Shown here piece by piece: positions 1 through 6,429 of a stretch of 64,000 nucleotides of DNA (the stretch's first letter is position 1; each line of letters opens with the position of its first letter). The stretch covers positions 22,839-86,838 of the forward strand of contig JBGALT010000014.1 in NCBI GenBank assembly GCA_044223665.1, in the 5' to 3' direction. The DNA comes from JBBSAT01 sp044223665. Lineage in GTDB: Bacteria > Myxococcota_A > Polyangia > Polyangiales > Sandaracinaceae. The position numbers and the translations under genes were made by a program. The notes beneath the pieces are model-generated. The model saw nothing but the letters and a program-made list of their open reading frames with translations. It was not told where the DNA came from and made no database searches.

Positions 1-190
1 CTTCTTCCAGCAAGAGCTTCTCCGCGTGCGGGTCACCGCGCAGCTCGGGAAGGAGCGTCTTGAGGGCGATCCTCTTCTCGAAGCCGCTCGCGCCGTAGGT
101 GAGCGCGAGGAAGACCTCGGCCATCCCGCCCACGCCCAGACGAGAGAGGACCCGGTAGGGCCCGATCCGATCGGGAACGTGCTCGCTCAC
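1..190 (-). CDS. Ser/Thr protein kinase, N-terminal fragment
   Basis: This is the first 63 codons of a Hanks-type Ser/Thr protein kinase; the rest lies beyond the left edge. The start is GTG at 190, since an ATG further upstream runs into a stop just before it. The fragment shows a 'DRIGPYRV' lead-in, the glycine-rich ATP loop (GVGGMAEVF, residues 19-27) and the invariant lysine of the 'ALK' motif (Lys44). It is divergent from the FHA-sigma54 activator, with only 42 bp between the starts, so the two may share a control region. A phosphatase and a phosphothreonine-binding FHA protein next door suggest one local signalling module. Catalytic-loop residues and any membrane anchor cannot be seen. 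Confidence 0.85.
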   Translation of the reverse strand, partial: MSEHVPDRIGPYRVLSRLGVGGMAEVFLALTYGASGFEKRIALKTLLPELRGDPHAEKLLLEE

Positions 191-232
191 GCGGGTCGTC
201 TCGCGGGCATCATCCCGTTAGGATCTCCCACC

Positions 233-1567
233 GTGAAGACGATCGCCACCACCCAGGCGGAGCGCGACGTGCCGGGCGCGCACGCGCCGCGGGCGCAGGT
301 GGTGGTCGTCGAGGGGCCCGACGCGGGCCGGGCCGCGGCGCTCCCGCCCGAGCGCGCGATCGTGGTCGGCACCGATCCGGAAGGCGACGTGGTGCTGCGC
401 GACGATCGCGTCTCGCGCCGCCACTGCGCGCTCCGCACGATCGCGGGCGGCGTCGAGCTCGAGGATCTCGGGAGCACGAACGGCACGTTCCACGAAGGGA
501 CGCGCATCGAGCGCGCCACGATCGCGATCGGCGCGACGCTGAAGATCGGCCACACGTTCCTCCGCGTGATGCTCGAGCCCACGGCGCTCGAGGTGGTGCC
601 CAGCCAGGCGCGGTGCTTCGGTGAGATGGTGGGCGAGAGCCTGGCGATCCGCGAGGTGTTCGCCGTGCTCGAGCTCGCCGCCGCCACGCGCACGACGGTG
701 CTGCTCGAGGGCGAGACGGGCTCGGGCAAGGAGCTCGCGGCGCGCGCGATCCACGAGGCGAGCGATCGGCGCAAGAAGCCCTTCGTCGCGATCGACTGCT
801 CGGCGCTCCCCGAGGGGCTGGTGGAGAGCGAGCTCTTCGGGCACGTGCGTGGCGCGTTCACCGGCGCGACCGGCCCGCGCAAGGGCGCGTTCGTCCGCGC
901 CGACGGCGGCACGCTCTTCCTCGACGAGCTCGGCTCGGTGCCGGTGGCCGTCCAGGTGCGCCTGCTCCGTGCGATCGAAGAGCGAAAGGTGCGCGCGGTG
1001 GGCTCGGACGAGGAGCGCGCGAGCGACGTGCGCATCGTCGCCGCCTCGCGCGACGACCTGACGCGCAAGGTGGCCGAGGGCGCGTTCCGTCCGGACCTCT
1101 ACTACCGCCTCTCGGTGCTGCACGTCCGCATCCCACCGCTCCGCGCACGCCGCGAGGACATCGCGCCGATCGTGCTCGAGCTCCTCCGGCTCCGCGGCCT
1201 CGAGGGGCCGGTGGAAGGGCCCGGGCTCGAGGCGCTCCACGCGCACGACTGGCCCGGCAACGCGCGCGAGCTGCGCAACGTGATCGATCGCGCGGTCGCG
1301 CTCGCGCCGCGGGCGCGCGCGTTCGCCGACCTGAAGATCCACACGGCGTCGAGCGCGCTCGAGAGCGATGGCGGCCTCTCGGTGCGCACCGATCTGCCCT
1401 TCGGAGAGGCCAAGCAACGCGTGGTCGACGCCTTCGAGCGTCGCTACCTCGCCGATCTCGTGGAGCGCACGGGCGGCAACGTCTCGGAGGCGGCGCGCGT
1501 GGCCGACGTGGACCGCAAGCACCTGCGCGATCTGCTCGACAAGCACGGCCTCGCTCCGAAGCGCTGA
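233..1567 (+). CDS. FHA-domain sigma-54-dependent transcriptional activator
   Basis: A 444-residue enhancer-binding protein that probably activates sigma-54 RNA polymerase in response to a phosphothreonine signal. An FHA domain occupies about residues 42-115 (SRRH at 61-64, GSTNGT at 80-85). The AAA+ domain follows: Walker A GETGSGK at 160-166, the sigma-54 contact loop GAFTGA at 207-212, a Walker B 'LFLDE', and the DWPGNARELRN segment. A Fis-type helix-turn-helix ends the protein. There is no receiver domain. The GTG at 233 was chosen because the open frame upstream lies antisense to the divergent kinase. FHA-sigma54 activators are common in myxobacteria and are usually controlled by Ser/Thr kinases; the neighbouring kinase is the obvious candidate, by inference. 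Confidence 0.93.
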   Translation: MKTIATTQAERDVPGAHAPRAQVVVVEGPDAGRAAALPPERAIVVGTDPEGDVVLRDDRVSRRHCALRTIAGGVELEDLGSTNGTFHEGTRIERATIAIGATLKIGHTFLRVMLEPTALEVVPSQARCFGEMVGESLAIREVFAVLELAAATRTTVLLEGETGSGKELAARAIHEASDRRKKPFVAIDCSALPEGLVESELFGHVRGAFTGATGPRKGAFVRADGGTLFLDELGSVPVAVQVRLLRAIEERKVRAVGSDEERASDVRIVAASRDDLTRKVAEGAFRPDLYYRLSVLHVRIPPLRARREDIAPIVLELLRLRGLEGPVEGPGLEALHAHDWPGNARELRNVIDRAVALAPRARAFADLKIHTASSALESDGGLSVRTDLPFGEAKQRVVDAFERRYLADLVERTGGNVSEAARVADVDRKHLRDLLDKHGLAPKR

Positions 1568-1670
1568 GCCCGGCGCTCTCTGCTGCACCTTCTCGAGGGG
1601 CTGCCCGCGGCCCGCGCCCCCACCAGCGAAGCCGGAGGCGGCTTGCCTCGACCCACGTGCTCGACGAAGT

Positions 1671-2438
1671 TCACGCGGCACGCACGACGACCGCGGTGGC
1701 GTTGTCGCGCGAGCCGGCCTCGAGCGCGCGCGCGACGAGGCACTGCGCGCCGACGCGCGGGGACAGCTCGAGGATGGCGTCCCGGATCTCGTCGTCCGAG
1801 AGCACGCCGTGCACGCCGTCGGTGGTGAGCACGAACGTGTCGCCGGGCCGCACTTCGAAGCGGGACACCGTGGGCTCGATCGCCGCCCCGATCCCGACCG
1901 CGCGCGTGATGACGTGCCCGTACTGGCTCTCCATCGCGTCGATCTGCTCGCGCGTGAAGGCGTCGCGCGTCTCGGCCGCGGCCCGCATCTCCTCGACCAG
2001 CGAGTGGTCGCGCGTGAGGTGCGTGAGCGCGCCGTCGCGGAGCCGATGCACGCGGCTGTCACCGGCATGCACGACGATCGCGTGGTCGCCGTGGAACGAG
2101 ATGGCCGCGACGGTCGAGCCCATCTCGCGCAGAGGGCCGCGCTTGCGGGCCTGCACCGCGGCGTGCGCGAGGCGCACCCCCACGAGCGCTTGGTTGCTGG
2201 GGAGATCGAGCGCGGCGTCGACGGCGAAGGGCCACGTCAGATCGCGGTCGCTCGCGTTGCGCGCGTAGAAGTCGGCGAGCGTCTCGACCGTGACGAGGCT
2301 CGCGACCTGTCCTCCCTGGTAGCCGCCCATGCCGTCGGCGATCACCCAGAAGCGCGCATCCGGTAGCTCGCGGAACGCATCCTCGTTCCGCTCGCGGACG
2401 CCCTTCTCGCTCACACCGGCTCCCTCGATTCGCAGCAT
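1671..2438 (-). CDS. PP2C-family Ser/Thr protein phosphatase
   Basis: A 255-residue soluble Mg/Mn-dependent phosphatase that removes phosphate from Ser/Thr residues. The PPM/PP2C motifs occur in order: RNED (residues 17-20), DGMGG (35-39), a GSTV segment near 107-110, GDSR (126-129), a TTDG motif, and SRDNAT near the C-terminus. These supply the metal-binding aspartates. There is no signal peptide or membrane helix, so it should act in the cytosol. It is convergent with the FHA-sigma54 activator and lies within 2.5 kb of a kinase, so it plausibly reverses that kinase's signal; the pairing is inferred from position only. Length matches the minimal PP2C (PrpC/Stp) type. Confidence 0.94.
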   Translation of the reverse strand: MLRIEGAGVSEKGVRERNEDAFRELPDARFWVIADGMGGYQGGQVASLVTVETLADFYARNASDRDLTWPFAVDAALDLPSNQALVGVRLAHAAVQARKRGPLREMGSTVAAISFHGDHAIVVHAGDSRVHRLRDGALTHLTRDHSLVEEMRAAAETRDAFTREQIDAMESQYGHVITRAVGIGAAIEPTVSRFEVRPGDTFVLTTDGVHGVLSDDEIRDAILELSPRVGAQCLVARALEAGSRDNATAVVVRAA

Positions 2439-2605
2439 CGCCGACCTCCTGGTGACCGGGATTGCGCGCCGGATGCCACGCCCAAGTACGCGGTTCGACG
2501 CACCTCGGCGCGGGGCGCACCCCCCGACCGGGCCGACGCGCGCGGTGCTCTTGGGGGGCGCCCACCCGGAGATCGGCGGATGGTTCTGCGGTAGCTTGGG
2601 GGCCC

Positions 2606-3883
2606 ATGCGCTCGCCCCTCGCCTCGCTCGCCTTCGCCTGTCTCGCCGTCTGCGTTCCCGCGTGCAGCTGCTCGACCCCGCGGGTCGGGCCGGGCGACGT
2701 CTCGTTCCCCGACGCGTCGGCCGCCGACGCCGCGGCCGATGCGCCTGCCGTCGACGCGAGCGCGCTCGACGGTGGCATCGATGGCGCCGCCCGCGACGCC
2801 GGGCGGGATGCGTTCGCGGCCGACACGCTCGGCCCGTGCGCGACCGACCCGATGCCGGCGGACGGGACGCGCTACGTCGTCGTCGCCAACCCCTTCGAAG
2901 GAGCCGATGGGCAGTACGAGGTCTTGCGCCTCTCCGATCGAGGCGTGCTCGGCCCGCGCACCGGCGTCTTCACGATGGGCAAGGCCTACGAGGGCGAGAT
3001 CGCGTTCTCGCTCGACGGTCGTGTCGGCGTCGCCGCGCAGGACGACGGGACCCTCGGCATCTTCGCGCTCGCCCCGGACGGCACGGCGATCGTGATCGAC
3101 CCGGGCTACGACGGCACCGCGTACGCAGCGCGCGTCGTGGCCGATCCGGCCGAGCCGCGCGTCTTCTGGGTGCTCGACAGCCAGACGCGGAACAACGGCG
3201 CCGGCGTCTACCGGCTCTCGCTCGACTGCCACGGCGGCGTGATCGACGAGACGCTCGCGATCGCGGCGGACCTACCCTACGCGATGGGCTTCGAGAGCTC
3301 GGGCGACGCGGTCGTCATCGCGCGCGCGATGGGGGCGACCGGAGCGCGCGGGGACGACGTGTATCGCGTCGACCTGAGCACCGCCGCCGTTCTCGGGAGC
3401 GCCGACGTCTTCCCCGACGACGAGTGGATCGTCTCCGGCTTCGCGCTCGGCGACGACCACGTCTTCTTCGGCGACAACGCCGGCTTCTCCTCCGTGCCCA
3501 ATCGCCTCGGGGTCGCGGCGCTCGCGCCGATCGGCTTCGCCCAGAACGGTCCGGCGGTGGACGACCCCATCGCGCTGCTCCTCTCGCCGTTCGGCGATCA
3601 CCTGCTCGTCGTGGACGGGTTCGGCAACGCGTTCTTCGACGTCCCTTACGACGCCGCTGCCGCCATGCCGCTCGGCACGCCGGTCGAGCTCACCTACAAC
3701 GGTCCGCGCCCGCAGCTCCCGGGCGGCGCCGTGATGATCACCCGCGGCGCGCTCACCGGGCTCGGCCTCGTGTCCGAGAACGTCGCGATCCGCGTCGTGC
3801 GCTTCCAGCCCGGCATGGTCATCGACGTCGGCCCGTACTCGCTCGACGGCGCGATCGCGGGCGCGATCGGCGTGCAGCCCTGA
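2606..3883 (+). CDS. Putative lipoprotein, unknown function
   Basis: A 425-residue predicted outer-membrane lipoprotein. The start at 2606 gives a compact signal peptide ending in a VPAC lipobox (Cys20); the open frame further upstream is not needed. An Asp/Ala-rich linker of about 40 residues follows, typical of the lipoproteins in this window. The rest is rich in beta-type segments with repeated 'D.R..V...DGTL.I' patterns, which recall a beta-propeller, but I recognise no named family or catalytic motif. It is convergent with the next gene. The lipoprotein call is firm; the function is unknown. Confidence 0.8.
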   Translation: MRSPLASLAFACLAVCVPACSCSTPRVGPGDVSFPDASAADAAADAPAVDASALDGGIDGAARDAGRDAFAADTLGPCATDPMPADGTRYVVVANPFEGADGQYEVLRLSDRGVLGPRTGVFTMGKAYEGEIAFSLDGRVGVAAQDDGTLGIFALAPDGTAIVIDPGYDGTAYAARVVADPAEPRVFWVLDSQTRNNGAGVYRLSLDCHGGVIDETLAIAADLPYAMGFESSGDAVVIARAMGATGARGDDVYRVDLSTAAVLGSADVFPDDEWIVSGFALGDDHVFFGDNAGFSSVPNRLGVAALAPIGFAQNGPAVDDPIALLLSPFGDHLLVVDGFGNAFFDVPYDAAAAMPLGTPVELTYNGPRPQLPGGAVMITRGALTGLGLVSENVAIRVVRFQPGMVIDVGPYSLDGAIAGAIGVQP

Positions 3884-3890
3884 GCGCGCC

Positions 3891-3911
3891 CGACGCGGCA
3901 GGCCCGCGTCG
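3891..3911. terminator. Hairpin between convergent genes
   Basis: An 8-bp perfect inverted repeat (CGACGCGG / CCGCGTCG) with a 5-nt loop sits in the 38-bp gap between two convergent stop codons. The place suits a bidirectional terminator, but there is no T-tract and GC-rich hairpins arise easily in this DNA. Confidence 0.35.
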
Positions 3912-3921
3912 CGGCGGCCCG

Positions 3922-4692
3922 TCACGGCGGCGAGGGTCGTCCATCGAGCGCCGTGCGCTCGAGCGGGACGCCCGGACGCCAGCACGCGCGAAACGTGCGC
4001 TCGCGCGCGAGGGCGCGATAGTCGGCCGAGAGCTCGATGGCGTCGCGCGTCGCCTCGTCGAGCTCCGAGAGCGGCGTGTCGTCGGAACGCCGTACTTCGA
4101 TGGCCTGCTCGAACACGAACGAGCCGTCGCTCTGCCAGCCGATCACCCGCGAGCCGGGCCAGCGACCGAGCTCGCGGTACGGCAGGCGCATCGGCGTGGC
4201 GAAGTCGAAGAGCACGATCTCGTACGGGCCAGCCCAGATGCAGCCGTCGACGAAGAGGCACGGGGCCTCTCCCGACCGAGCCGCGGATCCGGGAGAAGGA
4301 TAGTGCGCGGCCCAGCAGAAGCCCCCGCCCTGCTCGGCGGCTGGGTCGACGTGGTCGACGCGCGCGCCGGTGTCGAGCTCTACGACGGTCTGTCCCTGAT
4401 AGTCCTCGCCGCAGACGAGGTAGTCGTGCCCGCTCGGGTGTCCTTCGCACCACGAGAAGGGGAAGGCGCCGAAGTTCCGCTCCACGACGGCGATGGGCTC
4501 GGCGCCCGATCCGCGGAAGACGCGGCCGCGTGAGAAGGGCGTTCGGGTCGACCCGAGCGAGAGGCGCGTGACCTCGAGGCGATGGCGGCCGGACGGCGAG
4601 TGGTGGCTCGTCTGCTCGACCGGCGTCGCCGACGCGCATCGCGCTGCGACCTCGCGACGCTTCCGTGCATACCAGTCCGGGAGCTCGCTCAC
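3922..4692 (-). CDS. Conserved hypothetical protein coupled to the ADA-like lipoprotein gene
   Basis: A 256-residue soluble protein with no recognised family. The GTG start at 4692 overlaps the TGA stop of the upstream deaminase-like gene (GTGA), so translation is probably coupled. It has many aromatic and acidic residues, several cysteines, and short beta-type stretches such as 'YEIVLFDFATPM' and 'GSFVFEQAIEV'. There is no signal peptide or membrane segment, so it should be cytosolic, unlike its partner. The open frame continues upstream, but that part overlaps the deaminase gene out of frame and is a shadow. Function unknown. Confidence 0.75.
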   Translation of the reverse strand: MSELPDWYARKRREVAARCASATPVEQTSHHSPSGRHRLEVTRLSLGSTRTPFSRGRVFRGSGAEPIAVVERNFGAFPFSWCEGHPSGHDYLVCGEDYQGQTVVELDTGARVDHVDPAAEQGGGFCWAAHYPSPGSAARSGEAPCLFVDGCIWAGPYEIVLFDFATPMRLPYRELGRWPGSRVIGWQSDGSFVFEQAIEVRRSDDTPLSELDEATRDAIELSADYRALARERTFRACWRPGVPLERTALDGRPSPP

Positions 4693-6353
4693 TGGGCTCG
4701 CTCGAAGGCCCGGAAGCGCCGCTCGAGCTCCCACTGCATGCGCGCCCGCTCGCTCGCGTCGAGCAGAGACTGACACGTCGCGCTCGGCGGGTCGGCGAGC
4801 GGCGTGCAGGCGCTGGCCATCGTGCCCGCCGCGACGTCCTCCCAGAGGCTCGCGCCCGGAAGGAACGAGTGCTCGAGGCTCTCGCGCGCGAGCGTCTTGA
4901 GCTGACGGTAGTCGAGCCCCTGGTCGGTGACGGCGCGCGCGTACTCGCCCGCCATGCTCGAGCGCGAGACGCCCTGATCGTCGGTCGCGAGCGCCACCGG
5001 CACGCCGTGATCGAGATAGGTCATGAGGGGATGGGTGGCTCCGGCCACCTCGAGGATCTGGGCGTTGCTGCTCAGGCAGACCTCGACGAGGACGTGTCGG
5101 TCGCGCATCTCGTCGAGCAAGCCGAGCGAGTCCGTCTCCGAGAGCACGTCGATCCCGTGCCCGATGCGCTCGGCGTGGCCGGTCTCGATGGCGGCGCGGA
5201 TGTGGAACGTGTTGGCCGTGCTGCCGCTGGGCAGGAACGCGGGGGTGAGCTCGCCCGCGTGCAGCGTGATGCGCAGCGGGCTGCGGCCCGACACCACGTA
5301 ATGGGTGTAGAGGAAGTCGAGCATCGCCATGTGCAGGTCGTAGTTGGAGATCGCGCGCGAGTCGTCCTCGGGCGAGCTGAGGTTCACGCCGACCAGCGCG
5401 CCGGTGCGCGAGGCGATCTCGAAGGCGCTCACGAGCTGTCCGAAGATCTGATCGTTCGCGCCCGTTCGCGAGACCTGCGCCACGAAGCGCACCTCGACGT
5501 CGCACGCCGCGGGCGGCGAGTCGCCGCTGCAATCGAGCATCGTGCGCCACGTGCGCGAGGCGGAGTCGACGGTCCCGACGTCGCTGGTGACGGCCGTCGC
5601 GAAGCCGCCGTTGGCCGTGAGCATCGTGTAGAAGCTCGACAGATCGGTGGGGGTGAGCGTGCCCGACCAGATCGAGGCCGCGAGGCTTCCGACGTCGGTG
5701 CCCACGTTGAACATCGTCTCGACGTAGAGCTGGTTCTCGTCGGCCGCGCGGGCGGCCACGTCGGCGATGTCCTCGTTCCGGTGCGCGCCGGCGATCGCGC
5801 CGAACTTCCCGAAGGTGGCGAAGAAGTGATCGTGGCCGGTCTCGGCGCCGCCGGGCACGAAGTTGCGCATCGACCAGGCGTCGATGATCTGCTCGTAGAA
5901 CGGTCCCGACGTCGGCGCCGGCTGGGTGCTGGCCGAGCACGAGCTCGGGTACACGGCGGCGAACGTGGTGGTGTTCACGCAGTCGCCGTCGGCGCTGCCC
6001 CAGGCGAGATAGGTCTCGGCGTAGACGGCGCCCGTGAGGTGGTTGTGCAGGTCGCCACCTTTCGGCACGTCGTGCAGGAACGCCGCGAGCGCGACGGGGT
6101 CGCCCGCGACCGCGTCGAGGCGATCGCTGGCGCGCATCTCCCACGCCGCGGCGCACTCGCTCAGCGTGCCGCACGCGCTGCCACCGTCGTCTCCGCCGGT
6201 GCCTGCATCGCCCGTGCTCCCCGCATCGCCGACCGCGCCGTCCCCCGGCGAGCCCGCGTCGCCGCCCGTCGTGGCGGGCGGGGTGTTGCAGGCGGGAATC
6301 AGGAAGGCGAGAGCGAACGAGGCCGAGGCGAAGCGAGCGCAGCGCATCGGCAT
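4689..6353 (-). CDS. Adenosine-deaminase-family lipoprotein
   Basis: A 554-residue lipoprotein carrying an adenosine/AMP-deaminase-type TIM barrel, predicted to deaminate adenosine or a related purine outside the cytosol. The signal peptide ends at an IPAC lipobox (Cys22), followed by a Gly/Asp/Ser linker. Metal and catalytic motifs occur in the family order: HNHL at 103-106, then 'TLHAGE', 'RIGHGID', 'CLSSN' and 'ATDD'. It is longer than a cytosolic deaminase and resembles secreted ADA/ADGF-like enzymes in layout. The 3' end overlaps the next gene by 4 bp. A second, cytosolic adenosine deaminase lies at 58047-59159. Substrate is inferred; other purine or adenine-type substrates are possible. 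Confidence 0.88.
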   Translation of the reverse strand: MPMRCARFASASFALAFLIPACNTPPATTGGDAGSPGDGAVGDAGSTGDAGTGGDDGGSACGTLSECAAAWEMRASDRLDAVAGDPVALAAFLHDVPKGGDLHNHLTGAVYAETYLAWGSADGDCVNTTTFAAVYPSSCSASTQPAPTSGPFYEQIIDAWSMRNFVPGGAETGHDHFFATFGKFGAIAGAHRNEDIADVAARAADENQLYVETMFNVGTDVGSLAASIWSGTLTPTDLSSFYTMLTANGGFATAVTSDVGTVDSASRTWRTMLDCSGDSPPAACDVEVRFVAQVSRTGANDQIFGQLVSAFEIASRTGALVGVNLSSPEDDSRAISNYDLHMAMLDFLYTHYVVSGRSPLRITLHAGELTPAFLPSGSTANTFHIRAAIETGHAERIGHGIDVLSETDSLGLLDEMRDRHVLVEVCLSSNAQILEVAGATHPLMTYLDHGVPVALATDDQGVSRSSMAGEYARAVTDQGLDYRQLKTLARESLEHSFLPGASLWEDVAAGTMASACTPLADPPSATCQSLLDASERARMQWELERRFRAFERAQ

Positions 6354-6389
6354 TTGTACACCGAAAACAGCGATCGCATCACGGCCTCC

Positions 6390-6429
6390 GGGGTCACGGG
6401 GTCACGGCCTCACGGGGTCACGGCGTCAC
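6390..6429. repeat. Five tandem 8-bp repeats (GGGGTCAC type)
   Basis: Five 8-bp units (GGGGTCAC, GGGGTCAC, GGCCTCAC, GGGGTCAC, GGCGTCAC) lie in the gap between two minus-strand genes and run over the stop codon of the upstream one. No function is evident; slippage at a gene end is the simplest origin. Confidence 0.85.

Noticed and set aside
3922..6174. A 750-codon minus-strand frame seeming to fuse the unknown protein to a long N-terminus
   Set aside because: The upstream part reads the deaminase gene in the wrong frame; only the part from GTG 4692 is coding.
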